Of a DNA stretch of 64,000 bases, positions 13,752 through 25,618 are shown one piece after another. Position 1 is the first letter of the stretch. Every line of letters starts with the position of its first letter. The notes beneath the pieces are model-generated. The model saw only the letters and a program-made list of their open reading frames with translations. It was not told the origin of the DNA and searched no databases. Made by a program: the position numbers and the translations under genes. The DNA is from Poronia punctata (Eukaryota > Ascomycota > Sordariomycetes > Xylariales > Xylariaceae). The stretch covers positions 1-64,000 of the forward strand of contig MU401645.1 of assembly GCA_022579005.1 (NCBI GenBank), written 5' to 3'.

Positions 13752-13753
13752 TA

Positions 13754-16114
13754 ATAATTACCCTAGATTAGCAGGTACCTTGGTTAGTACCTGTCAGGCT
13801 TCAGCGTATCCAGCAGAGCCATAATAGTGAGCAGTTAGGCCCTTTTGGCACGGTTCCACTTAATAACAGTAATAAAACCCCCCCAAATACAAGCTATTAC
13901 GTCATACAAGCCCTGAGTCTGTTAGAATTATGATCCAAACGGGTACACGAGAGTGTGTCCGGTTCGGGAAGCAAGATACATTGGGAATATGTGGTCTGTT
14001 GGTTAACATATCTCCAACAACGAGATTCCAAGAAATGTGCCCCTGACGAGCGTCGAGCGAGCCTTCCCCCCCCCCCTGATGAGCGATTTGCACCCTACCC
14101 TACCGATGTCGTCAACGTTGGCTCTCCGCATTGGGCTACCTACCTACTTTTTCTATCAGTGGGGTTGCTGTCATTGGGTTGCAGCATCGTTGGTTGCCCT
14201 TAAGTCGACTGACTGACTGTGACTGCATACTTGTACTCGTACGGCCAGATTTGAGGTTCAAACCAACAGAGATAGGTAAGCCGAGTCCGATTCCGTGTAG
14301 GTGGATTTATCCAACCTAGTATACGAGTAGGCGCCTGCCAATCTACCTAGCCACTTATTACCTACAGTCCTGATTCTATCGAACAACGAAAGAATGAGAA
14401 AACCTCGATGCCGACTATATCCAGAAAGTAGGGTAGGTATCTAGTGAACAATATTCCATACATACACATACACCTATCATCCGCGGAGCATAAACCGGCA
14501 CCTGAAACGAGACTCGTAAGATTAAATATTTTCAGCAGCAATCAGGTATTTTGGAAAGCATGAACATCATTTCTTCCTTGCTCCATTTCTTATTTTACCA
14601 AAACTTCTTGCCAAAAGACAAAAAACTGGCTTTGGGCCAAGAGCCTCCAAAGCAAAGGATGAAAGGCTATTCCAACCAACAGTACTAATTTAACAGACCC
14701 CTATTTGACAAGACCATACTCTTCTTCTCTTCTTACAGACTCCTAGATTTACTTTCGGTGGACGAAACTAATAGTCACGCCATCGCTTAACCACCTTGTG
14801 TAGGTCATATAGCAAGAGACCAAGCCAGTAATTGACCTAACAGACTGACAGCTAACCAACCCAGACACTTATCAGTAAGTAAACATACTGGGTAACGATC
14901 GTTTCGTGTGGCAATGGGGGGAAAAGGGGGAGGGGGTGTTCGGCACCTTTCCCCTGAGAATCAAGAGGTAGATACGAGTAACTAGTCGAGTCTGCTGTCG
15001 AAGGAGATAAATCGATTTGATTAGGACGACGGCTAACCTAGCAATTTCCAGAGATTAATTCCAAGGGGTTGCCTTGCCTTGCCTTGCCCCTTTTCCCCGC
15101 GCGCCATCATATCATATTACCTCCAATTCCATGTGCTTCCTTGCATGATGGTGGGTTACAGTATCTCACGCATGAACCGGTCAAAAAACGGCAAGTCGAG
15201 ACGGGAAGAAGAGGAAGCTAAGCTCTGCTTGTTGTAAAAAGACCAATGCATATAATCAGAGGCACAGCAAGCAGGCTTACACAAAACGAAACGGCAAAGA
15301 CGATGAAGCGACTAAGATTGTGTGTTTGTGTGTGTATCATGATTGTATGTCTCAATTTTGAGAATTATATCTGTCATTACACGCCGAATACAACGCGAGA
15401 GGTATCAATTAGAAAACCATAATTCCTCTAACCACAAAAGGTTCACCCGGTCCTCTCAACAATCACCGTTTTCCATCATTCCCATCATTCTCCATCAGTC
15501 AGGGCTCACCTATAAGCCTACAGCACCCGGGAGCCCTCAAGTGTAATTGACGTATCCGTAAAACATGCCCACTTTCATGTGTATTTTTCATCTTTTCTTC
15601 ATTGTGTAAATAGTCTCGAAATCGTAAGCCATGTATCGACAGGAAAAAACACGCTTTTTTGGCGCTTGAGCATTGTTGTAGTTAAAAAAGTATTCGACAG
15701 AAATTTCAGTTCATACAATCGTTGGATCAGCCGTCGTAGTGGTCATAAAATCGGAACATGACGTTCATCTCGCTTGCACTCGTAAATGACAGGGCGTAAA
15801 AAACGTGGCGTGCGTCAGAGGAATTTGCAAAAAAGGCGGTGAGCAGCCGGAAGACAACGAAAATGTAAGCTCGCGCACGCGCGCGAAGGGATAGGTACGT
15901 CAGTTAAATCGACAAGTCGTAGGGTAGCCGTCATGGATGGAATAGTCGTGTCCACATGTAACGCCGTCGCTAAATGTATCGAGCAATTTGCACATACGGG
16001 AAAGGGATAACGACGTAAAACAAACGAGCAAGCAAGCAAGCAAACAAAAGAAAATAGCAACACGCTGTCGGTCGCAACGGCTCCTTGACAAGACAGACGC
16101 GCCCATGTCCCCAG
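13754..16114. other. Intergenic: spacer and 3' region of the Zn-cluster gene
   Basis: About 2.4 kb between the transposon and the stop codon of the minus-strand transcription factor gene. It contains three copies of the TACTCGTA/TACGAGTA octamer (near 14233, 14322 and 14967) and a C run at 14067-14076. Short frames occur but none is recognisable. The last few hundred bases are presumably 3' UTR. Confidence 0.55.
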
Positions 16115-18760
16115 TTAGTTAGACTTGATAACTAGCTTGGAGAGGAACTTGTTCGATAACGAATCGAAGTCGTATCTGTCGAACTTGGACGTGTGCCTGG
16201 ATCGAAGGTAGGATTCTATTGCTTTGTTAGTATATGGCTTTTGATACACGATACTCGACGACTGATGTGGGAACATACCGTGCTTCAAGACATGCTGTCG
16301 GACTTCGGTCATGGCCTCGCAAACGGCGGGGTTATTGTTCAAGACATGGCCGTGTCGCTGGGTGTCCCAGTCGATCAGAGCAGGAAGCTTCTGGGAGATG
16401 GCATGGAACAGGCCAGTAATGACGCCGACAGGAGTAGACTCCATATCGTTGCAGAACTTCTCCACGGCAACCGGATCGGGTATTCTGTAGTGGCAGTCAA
16501 ACTGCATCTCCTCCCATACGGCCAGAAGAATACAGGCCAGCATGAAGATAGTGGGCCAATTCTTGAGGCGGTCACCACTGTAGACACTCGAATACAAACT
16601 TGACAGTTCCTCAAGGATCTCCTTCTGAAGCTCACGCCACATATCCGCCATGGCACACTTGATCTGGAAGTTGATCATCACCGGGGCGATATATTTGCCG
16701 TAGTATTTGGAGTCCTCGTCGTCGATTTGGCCGTCCATCGTCTGCTGCGCACCTTGTGGCTCAACCAAGGTAATGTGCATAGTCAGATTATAGGCCAACA
16801 CAAGCTTCAGCGCCTTCCGGATCACCGGCGACTTCTCCTTGGTATAATACCGGTATGCCGTCTTCAGAATCTCAGTGACAAACGGCGTGCCTTCGAAGTG
16901 ATCATCGATGAAATTCTCGAATCCGGTTTCAATATGTTTGTCCAGGTATTCGGCGAGCGCGTCGGGGCTGATACCTTTCTCGCCCACATCGAGGCGTTCG
17001 GTCTTGAGTTCGAACTCGATGGGCTCCTGATCAACTTGGTATGACTCGACCCAATCCACCTGGAAACAGCTGTCGTCGGCCACGTACACTTCGCGAACAT
17101 AGACGGGCAAGCAGAAGCCGTAGCCATGAGTAATCCACATCAACGACTCCTTCGGCGCAAAGCCCTTGACGTTGTAGACCGAGACGCCTCGGCCGAGATG
17201 TCGCTCATAGTCCGCCTTCCAATCCTTCATGAAATAGCCAATGTCTTTGATGTCGATACGAGTACACGGCACCTGCCATAGACGAGCATGCGAGGGCTGG
17301 CAGCCACCGCAAGGCTCACCCTTGTCGCAAGTCTTCTTGAGGAACTTGCAACGGAGGCAAGCGCGGAGCTTCCTGATCTCACTGGCCTGCTTGCGCTGCT
17401 CAGGTAGCAGAGGTCCCTTTCTACGTCCGACTTTCTTTTCGACCGCCCCGTCCTTCTTCCCGTTCGACGTCCTTCGAATGACAGACTTGGTCGATTTGGC
17501 TATCGGGCTCTTCTTGGGTCCCGAATTCCGGCGTGCAGCGTTGGCGTGCGGTGGCGAGGCAACGCCAGAGCCGCTGGCTGGAGTGGGCCGAGTAGATGTT
17601 GGTGCGGCCTTGATGGGCATGGGAGCAACAGCGGTAGTGGGACTGATGATCTCATGTGAGTGGGAGTGAGAGTGCGTGTGCACTGCATCACCGTGGTAAC
17701 AGTTCCTGTGGTTGGCAGGGTCTGAGTACGTATCCGACGCGGGCGAGTAAGGCGAAAAATGGAAAGACTCGTAACTACTGCTTAGGTCGACTTGGTGACG
17801 ATTTGCTTCCTGGTGGGAAGAATCCGAGTTGGAGCGCAAATGTAACGTCTGGCTGGGATTAAATATGGCTGCGGTATTATGAGCTGAAGCCTGCGCCTGC
17901 GCCTGCGACTGGGCTTGCTGGTAAGACTCGTAGTTTTGGTACATTTCAACATGTGTCCAACCATTCTCGCTAGACCCAGGCAGAGATAAGACCTCGAGAT
18001 AAGTACCCGTCGGCGACTGACTGCCCATGCTGGTGGGAAACCGAGGAAGACCCTCTGGCGGAAACTGCAACGTGGACCCAAAGTCTTGCCAGTTTCCCAT
18101 CCCGACTCCTCCATCCCACTGTTGCTGCATAGCACGAGCATCCTCCATCGGCGAAACATTGGAAAAGGGTTGATCCATCGCCAACCCCGACTCCAGGGCG
18201 GCCTGCGTGGTAGCCGGCAGATATCCGAGAGGGCTGGTCTGGTAGCCCGCCGTGAAGGGAAATTGTATGATAGCACCGTCTTGTACGAACTGGGAGCTCT
18301 CTTGGACAAACTGAGAGAGGTCGTGTACGGGCGGGTGCTGCTGCTGGTGCTGAAGCAAAGTCCAGTCTGTTAAAAGAGCTGTGGACGCGCCTGGCTGCGT
18401 CACCGCAGTTTGATATGGTGACTGTTGCAAGGGACTCGAGGTCACCTGTGTGGGTGACTGTGACTGCGAATGCAGATGTGAGTGTGGTGAGTGAGGGGAC
18501 TCGCCCGGCGAGGACACATTGGAAACACTGCTCGAGGTGTTGCTCCGGCTCGCGGCCACAGCAGCAGCAGCAGCGTGGGAAGCCGCCATATCCATCCCCA
18601 TGGCCCAGGGATTGGGCTGACGAGTAGGGGCCATGGCAGTGCTCGATATGGCGGGATTGGTGGCCCGGGAAGTGGTGGTGTACGGATAACGTTCCCGGTG
18701 ATCGAATGAAGTCAGGTCCAGCAGCGCGTCTCCCCCCGCGGCGTTCAATTCGAGGTTCAT
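16115..18760 (-). CDS. Fungal Zn(II)2Cys6-type transcription factor with extended zinc-cluster spacing
   Basis: The frame is open for 881 codons, but a 63-nt intron (16216-16278) lies in frame near the 3' end; splicing (exons 18760-16279 and 16215-16115) gives 860 aa. Residues 1-410 are low-complexity and Ser/Gln/His/Pro-rich with an HSHSHSH run at about 362-369, probably disordered activation sequence. A basic region (about 414-466) leads into CLRCKFLKKTCDKGEPCGGC at 468-487 and a sixth Cys at 499: C-x2-C-x6-C-x5-C-x2-C-x11-C. The last gap is longer than the usual 6-9. The following roughly 350 residues are well structured in appearance and Trp/Tyr-rich. Nuclear DNA-binding is inferred. I do not recognise the pathway and no neighbouring target genes suggest one. 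Confidence 0.88.
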   Translation of the reverse strand: MNLELNAAGGDALLDLTSFDHRERYPYTTTSRATNPAISSTAMAPTRQPNPWAMGMDMAASHAAAAAVAASRSNTSSSVSNVSSPGESPHSPHSHLHSQSQSPTQVTSSPLQQSPYQTAVTQPGASTALLTDWTLLQHQQQHPPVHDLSQFVQESSQFVQDGAIIQFPFTAGYQTSPLGYLPATTQAALESGLAMDQPFSNVSPMEDARAMQQQWDGGVGMGNWQDFGSTLQFPPEGLPRFPTSMGSQSPTGTYLEVLSLPGSSENGWTHVEMYQNYESYQQAQSQAQAQASAHNTAAIFNPSQTLHLRSNSDSSHQEANRHQVDLSSSYESFHFSPYSPASDTYSDPANHRNCYHGDAVHTHSHSHSHEIISPTTAVAPMPIKAAPTSTRPTPASGSGVASPPHANAARRNSGPKKSPIAKSTKSVIRRTSNGKKDGAVEKKVGRRKGPLLPEQRKQASEIRKLRACLRCKFLKKTCDKGEPCGGCQPSHARLWQVPCTRIDIKDIGYFMKDWKADYERHLGRGVSVYNVKGFAPKESLMWITHGYGFCLPVYVREVYVADDSCFQVDWVESYQVDQEPIEFELKTERLDVGEKGISPDALAEYLDKHIETGFENFIDDHFEGTPFVTEILKTAYRYYTKEKSPVIRKALKLVLAYNLTMHITLVEPQGAQQTMDGQIDDEDSKYYGKYIAPVMINFQIKCAMADMWRELQKEILEELSSLYSSVYSGDRLKNWPTIFMLACILLAVWEEMQFDCHYRIPDPVAVEKFCNDMESTPVGVITGLFHAISQKLPALIDWDTQRHGHVLNNNPAVCEAMTEVRQHVLKHGMFPHQSSSIVYQKPYTNKAIESYLRSRHTSKFDRYDFDSLSNKFLSKLVIKSN
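16216..16278 (-). other. In-frame 63-nt intron in the Zn-cluster gene
   Basis: On the minus strand it begins GTATGT (16278) and ends TACTAACAAAGCAATAG (16216). The branch site TACTAAC is the perfect consensus, placed 10 nt before the acceptor AG. It is a multiple of three without stops, so an ORF finder reads through it. Splicing replaces the 21 residues after Lys-His with a direct join to Glu-Ser-Tyr-Leu-Arg. Confidence 0.9.
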
Positions 18761-21700
18761 CGTTGTCAGTCAAAGGCAGGAAAAGGGAAGAAAGAATCAG
18801 TGGGAGGATTGGAGGAGAATGCCGCTAGTATTATGGGTTGGAAGAGGGGACACCGCTCTTTCGTTGCGATGCCTCTCGACCTTGGGGAGAGAAGAGAGTT
18901 CGAGATGTGGAGGAAGTAAGATGTGTGCGGCTTTGGTTAAGTGAGATCTGAGGGCGGGATGGGGGAGGATTTGGGGGGGGAAGGGCATCCCTAGCGGGCA
19001 CTGGACTGAACAGAAAGAGGCAGTCGGTTGTGCGAGTACAGACGGGAAACTGGCGGTGAGAAGCGCATTCGCTGGCGTCGCCGTCCCACCTGCAAGCTGC
19101 ATGCTTCTTCCCCATCCCTCATGGGTCGACCAATCCGTGACTGGCGTGTGAGCCCACCCTGTCCCAACTCCGTCCTATCAGGAGCTCTAACCCGCCCACT
19201 CCAACCAGTATCATGCTGCTATCGTGGGGCTGGACGAGACAGGCAAGGGTGACACAAGCAAGGGTCTAGAGGAGCTAGGTATCCGTTAGCCAGTAACCAT
19301 TCCCATTTTGTAGCAAGGTGGTTGGTGGATATTGCAGGAGTCCTGGTCATAACCTTGTCCTTGCTTCCGTTTTGAGCCAATCGGATGCCACTTCCATCTG
19401 TCAAGCGCCACCTGCCACCTGCCAAGTGCCCTGCCAAGTGCGACCCGGACCGTTCCCGGAGGATAGCCGTAGCCCGGTATGGATACAAGCAGTTGTAGGT
19501 AGCCGGAACAGTGACCGGGCACTGTACGCATTTCCAGTTCTCCCTTTCAGTCTTCCGTCTCTTTTCGGCTTCAGTGGATGCTGACCGAGGCGATTTATTC
19601 CTCTGTAGTTGAAAGAAGAAGAGGCAACGAGCCCTGACCAACAGTTGAGAACCGTGATCGTCTAAGGTGTTAAGATGGTGTCTTCTTTGCACTAGCCAAC
19701 GTCTTTAAACCCCATGACAGAAATACCTACTACCTACGTACGAGTAGGGGCCTAGGTTTAGATAATACTTATGTGTGGTTAGCCACATTAGCTTCGTATC
19801 AGCAGCCAAGTTGCTAGACGAAATGCTTTTGCATCTTTTTGCGCGCGCCTCCGGAAGGAACCAATGATCCTACACTACACGTACTCGTACGTACAAGTCT
19901 TTTAAGGTGAAGTGCCGGTGTCCATATATGTCTCGCACTTTTTGTTTCATATCGTCTCGCTAGATACATATGAGGTTAATTTGAAAGGGACACAGGTACA
20001 ATCTAGTCTACAGTATGGCCGCCTGGGGAATGTACGTACAGACAGGTAAGTCCATCCTCTCTGCGTGCATGCTAGTCTTTAAGATGGGTAGCACTTATCT
20101 ACGCCTACAAGTATGACTTCCTTGGTCTTTACATCGTCATGAGGGCTTAACCTAGACCACATATTATCTTACCAACTTCAGCCTTTCCGTATATTGATAG
20201 GTGAGACCTACCTGTCACGGCGTTGAGGTACTCTCCTGTGGCTTGAAGAGATCTATACGATACGAGCTTGATATGCGGATAAAAACCTATCTATCTAAAG
20301 TTACCTATCTGAACTGTGGCGCTGTGGGCGAGCGGCCAAGATAGGTAACGTTATTGTTCCGAGTTCGTAAACATTTACTGCACATTATACGTGTAGTTGC
20401 ATCATAGCTGCAAGCGTCTACTCGTAGATAAGATGAGAGGCACATGGGATATACGTGCGGAGAAGCTCGAACCCTACACCTTTTGTCTAGGTTTTGCCGT
20501 GTAAGATTCAATGTTGGTTAACCAACTTGGTAACACAACCATGCTTATTAGCATGTGCGGAAGTAGGTATTACGAGCGCTTCCTCGCGCCAGGTAAATGA
20601 GACGTTTGAAGCCATCCAAGCGTATTCCGGGTTAAAGTATCTACTAACCTACTCGTAGATACACGCATGGATTGGTAAGTCCCTGCGGCCGCAGCAGCAA
20701 GATGCTATCGGTATACACGTAACCCACCGTAGTCAGTATTTGCTCTGACAAAACAACGAGTTGTCGACAGATGCAGACTTAGCTTGGCTAATTCGGCCAT
20801 TTGACGGCAAGGGATCTGGTATCTAATGTAGGTTAGATGAATCTCATCCATGTATGTACGTATGTAACTATACGGATGAGATCAGCTGTGGAGAGTTCGT
20901 TGTACACGATCATTCTTGTCGTAGAGCTAAATAAGAACTACCGTAGGATCTACCCGTAGTAGGGTGGGCTAATTATCCCTCGGTGTATTACGTGTACGTG
21001 TCTAGACTAGACCATATTTGACACTATTCCGCACCCGCTGTCACGCTAACGCCAGACTAGAGATAGCCCCTTGATGACTGAAGGCTGGCACTGGAGCCGG
21101 CTGGTGGTAGGATTTGCTTGAACCCTTTCCACAGTACCAGCCACAGGAACCTGGCACCTGGCCCCTAACCTACCAGTAGGTATTTGTACACAGTTTTTGT
21201 AGAGCCGTTCTTGTATGTTCACATGGGATTTAGTACTTATATCTATACCATAAATACATATTACCTGTCTGTGTTGGCTACGTGTTGCAAAAGGGGTCCC
21301 AACACTTGTCTAGAAAGCGATTCTCTCGTACGTTATCTACGAGTAGTAAGGACACCAACCAAACCTCGGCTTCGCTCGATCCACAGGACGCGGTCCTGTA
21401 GTCCTGTATGGGCAAGGCCATGAAGATTGCAAATACTTCCCCGGAAAACCAGCCAATACCTAGTACAGACTCGCACGTAGCATAATGGCTAGTGTAGGTT
21501 GGGTAGGTATATACAAACAGACCTGTCTGTATCTGATGACAGCCTGGTGATGAGCAGGTATGCTTTTTTGTAGCATCTCGTACAATCAGACCATCGCAGG
21601 CAGCAGGAATTGCACGTGTGTAAAGTCAAGGCAGAGAAAGGCCTCAGATATGAGGTTCTTCGCCAGTGTATTCCTATAGGATCCTCACTGTGCAACGGTT

Positions 21701-23828
21701 ACCTACACGTACACGTACGCATGAGTCCATCGCCACCTGCCTGTCCGGCTGTTCGTCTCCCGTCAGCACGGTAGCCATTTTGGAACTGACGCAACCAAAC
21801 ACTGCTCAGATGAACGGCAAATGGTGCAAAGGGGGGTTGGCGAAGAATATCATTGGACCCGTGCTGTGACAGACACAATATCACAGCACGTCTTTCCGGT
21901 ACAATGTAACGATAGCTTACTACTACTCATGCTTTCAACATATGAGGCCACCAGCGCAGAACCCAGCATCACCTGTGTGCGTGGCGTTTTAATAACACCG
22001 GCACGGGCATTTGATCATGTTAAGCGCACGGGCATTTGCGCGTATTCTAAGCGGAGGCATGGGGCAATAGGGGCCATAGAAAGAACCCACGAAGGCGAAC
22101 ACGGTAAATGGTTTATCATGCGAACCATTCCGGTTCTGTTGCATTATTGATTCGGTAAGGGCTTTGCTCTGACCGTGTCAATCAGAGAAGTCTTAAATGT
22201 ACCGGAGATGTCGGGAGTAGCAACGCTGGATCTAGAATCCGAAAAACTGCCCGAGAAGGTGGTTACAGCCGTCCTTATCCAACACCAAGGCGGAAGGGTG
22301 GACGGCAAACGTTCGGTGCGACGTACTACGCTGCTACCCCAGGTTACGCCTATGTATGTGTGTATGGTATCAGCTCATTCAGCAGTTCAAGATATTAATG
22401 TTAGTACGTCGCGGTCTCAGGTCAAACTAATCAGTGTCTGAAACGAGGAGAATTCCGACGTATGTAAAGACAACACCGTGGGCGTCAAGCGTCGTGGCGA
22501 TACCAGAGTTTCTAGCTTGCGCCATCATTCCGAACCCATACCAGACTCGGCAGACCCTTGTCGGTAAAACCCAGAATGGGCGAGAGCAAGAGGTTCGACG
22601 TCTCAGCGGACGGGGAAAAGAATTGCGAGCCTCGATCGAAATACCGTAGGGATAATATTCGTATGCCGGACTGGACTCTGCTTCGCCAATGTGCAGAAAG
22701 CGCGAAGTTCAATAGCACCATCGGTTCACCCACTTCGAAATGTTGTGATACCTAGGTCGCGAGATCCCTAACACCATGGAAACGGCAGCCGCGTTCTTGG
22801 TGAAGTGTGGTTGCGTGTTCTCCCTCAATTTGAGTCGATCGGTTATACAGCGTAGGTTGAGAGAGATACTTATCTAGCCACAGTGAGCTAAACTGGGTGT
22901 CTCGCCCAGTGCATAAGGCGAAGAGGCGCGCCAGCATATGAATTTGTCAATACACCTCTGCCATTCTTTCTTCATATCAGAGGAGCTGGTGATTTTCTCT
23001 GATGTACGTGTGTTTTCTTCATGAAATGTATCAGAACGTCTGACTCGTGAGGTTCTGGGTAAGACCTCGTTCTGGTCTGCTCGGGTAAGCCTCATTTCAC
23101 TCCTCTGCGTCGGACAGGAAGGGCATGGAAAATGTGCTCATAAATAGAGGAAAGTGAAGACTCAAAATTCTGTAAATAAGGTACAAAGTGGGATGAAAAG
23201 AGAGCCTTTGATCCTGTACAGGTAGGTACAGTATCTGAGATCTACTACCCCTAGGAGAACCGATAGCACAAGCCAGTCTGCCAGTTAACACACGTATTTA
23301 AACGAGTGCCGGAGAGACCGGGGTTTTGCCGGGGCGCTGCCAGCCTTTTACCAGGTGACCCTTCGACATGTTCTCCAGGGTATGTTGGACCGACTTACTG
23401 GAGGCACCTATTAATAAGCTTTAAGCACATGCCAAATGTACCTACCTAACCCAACTTGGACACCACATCTACCTAAATGGAAAGTATGACGGTCTGATCT
23501 GCATACACACACCCGATACCCAATTACCTAGACTTCTACCCCAGCTTGTAGGTTAGTAATCCACCACTTCGTAGCAACTGAACGCCAAGGTTCAAGTTGC
23601 GAAAGCAAAAATACGTCCCCAGACATACGCCTAGTTTGGCTTGCGCCTCATCGCCTTTCTGCCCCAGCTGGATGAGTGGCAAGTCTCACTACCCCTAGTA
23701 ACTCGAGTGATTCGCAGACAAGCAACAGGCCCCTCCTAAGCTGAGATCGCATCATAGCCGCATGTATCCGGTAGGAACCTCGGAACTGCGCTCAGGGATA
23801 TTGTGTATTTGTCTACAAGACGCAATTC
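18761..23828. other. 5-kb intergenic region between divergently transcribed TF and RAM1 genes
   Basis: This is shared upstream DNA of the Zn-cluster gene (to the left) and RAM1 (to the right). The first 350 nt above 18760 are CT-rich in the sense of the TF gene and are probably its leader/promoter. The rest shows only short frames of no recognisable content and many copies of TACCTA-, TACGTA- and TACTCGTA-type words (for example near 19739, 19880, 20417, 20653 and 21340). No gene, tRNA or transposon could be supported. Confidence 0.55.
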
Positions 23829-25618
23829 ATGCCAGTGAAAACAAGCTTGGCCCGAGCCCGGCACAGAGTCAAACCGCTTAGGACGAGCAGCATGCCGGCA
23901 AACAGCACCTCATCACCGGGATCGGGGCGCCGGTTGGACGAGAACTCACGGCACCAGGAACACCCTATCATGCCCCTTGTCCCGGATATCTTTACTAGTA
24001 GCCCGCCAATAAAGGACTTGCTTTCTACCCATACATCGGTCGAGCAGGATCGGGTGGTGGACGTGTGCTTACCGTTCCTGGCCGGCGCACAGCCAGACAT
24101 ACCCGTCAACCATAGTGGGGTCCCATCCCTGGGTCGTCAAAGGCATATCAGATTCCTCGAGAAGAATCTAGGAAACCTCTCGGCCGCCTTCACCGGCGCA
24201 GATTCCAGCAGGCCCTGGATCTTCTATTGGTGTCTGAACAGCCTTTCCCTCTTGGGTGCCGACGTGTCCAAGTACCGTGACGGCCTGGTGGAGACAGCGC
24301 GCTCTATACAGAACGAAAGCGGTGGGTTTGGTGGAGGTTTCGGCCAGAAATCACATCTCGCCACTACATATGCCATGGTACTAGCATTAGCCATCGTAGG
24401 CGGAGAATCGGCATATCAGGTCATTGACCGGCGAGCAATGTGGAAATGGCTATGCGCCCTGAAGCAGCCAGACGGGGGCTTTCGGTTGACGCTAGGGGGC
24501 GAGATCGATGTCAGGCAAGTCCCTAACTCGTCCCGATCAAGTGCATACCATATCCCCTAACCGTAGATTTAGGGGTGCTTATTGTGCCGCTGTCCTGATT
24601 ACACTGTTAAAGCTACCCCTCGACCTACCAGCTGATTCCCCATCCCGTACACCTGAGTGCTCAGGCCTGTTCACCGGCCTGGCAGAGTATGTGCGCCGCT
24701 GTAAGCTACCCCTGGAACTGTTCCTTTATGGTTGAGCGTACATGCTGGCTGGCTGACTGACTGACTGACTGACTGACTGGCGTAGGCCAAACCTTTGAGG
24801 GCGGTATCTCGGCTCGACCAGGTGCTGAAGCACATGGCGCATATGCGTTCTGCGCCCTGGGCTGCCTTGCCATCCTAGATGCTCCACATCGTATCTTCCC
24901 TAGGTCAGTTCTAGTTCTGCCTGTTTTTTCTTTTAACTCGCCGAGGCATTCGGGCTTTGTCGTGGGCATTGCACTGATGGTCGGCGCTACTTAACCTAGA
25001 TATCTCGATATGTCACGCCTTATCTCTTGGCTGTCATCACGTCAATATGCCCCAGAGGGCGGTTTTAGTGGGCGCACCAACAAACTTGTCGATGGCTGCT
25101 ATAGCCACTGGGTTGGGGGATGTTGGCCCCTGATAGAAGCCGCCATTCGTGGGCCGGCGGGCACAGCCAGTATTGGATCCCCCTCCCCTCCTGTCGGTGA
25201 CCTGTATTCCCGTGAGGGACTTGTGCGGTACATTCTTTCCTGTGGACAGGACCAAACAAAACGAGGGGGTATGAGAGATAAGCCGCAGCAGTAAGTAGAT
25301 TCACCCCCCTTACCCTTACCCTTCCCCTCTCCAAATAAGCCAGGACGTAGGCTAAACTGGTGATCGAGGTATTCCGATGCGTATCATACTTGTTACGTAC
25401 TCAATGGCCTCTCCTCAGCGCAACATGTTATCCACATCCTTTCCATGGACGAGGAAGGGTCCGAAGCGCCTTGGGCGTATGAACTTGTTCCTCATTTCGA
25501 TGAAGCACAAGTGTATGGCGAACAGGATAGGCTTAACCCGACTGATCCCATATATGCTATTCCCGAGGAGAAAGGCAGCGAGATCATGTCATACTTCTCC
25601 TCTCGAGCCGGATTCTGA
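23829..25618 (+). CDS. ram1: Protein farnesyltransferase beta subunit (RAM1)
   Basis: Five exons: 23829-24514, 24573-24700, 24786-24903, 25000-25290 and 25369-25618, joining to 490 aa. With the RAM2 alpha subunit it farnesylates CaaX cysteines (Ras, mating pheromone). Prenyltransferase repeats are visible: ESGGFGGGFGQ, QPDGGFRLTLGGEIDVRGAYCA, FEGGISARPGAEAHGAYAFCAL and EGGFSGRTNKLVDGCYSHW. The zinc ligands are present as Asp342 and Cys344 (DGC) and His414 (AYHTCYVL). Intron 1 uses a GC-AG donor (GCAAGT); intron 4 uses an unusual GAG acceptor. The N-terminus is uncertain: Met at 23829, 23892 or 23970 are all in frame, and the core starts after the third. The C-terminus ends ...FSSRAGF. Confidence 0.93.
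24515..24572 (+). other. GC-AG intron 1 of RAM1
   Basis: Donor GCAAGT after GTCAG, branch CCCTAAC, acceptor ATTTAG. Only this pairing gives the family sequence Asp-Val-Arg-Gly-Ala-Tyr-Cys-Ala; an earlier AG at CCGTAG (24565) would insert residues Phe-Arg. Confidence 0.85.
24753..24779. repeat. CTGA tetranucleotide repeat inside RAM1 intron 2
   Basis: Tandem CTGACTGA... array of about six units within the 85-nt intron 24701-24785, directly upstream of the acceptor GCGTAG. CTGAC resembles a fungal branch site, so the array offers several equivalent branch points. Confidence 0.85.

Noticed and set aside
17970..18773. 267-codon frame overlapping the N-terminal half of the Zn-cluster gene
   Set aside because: Out-of-phase reading of a low-complexity coding region; no recognisable content.
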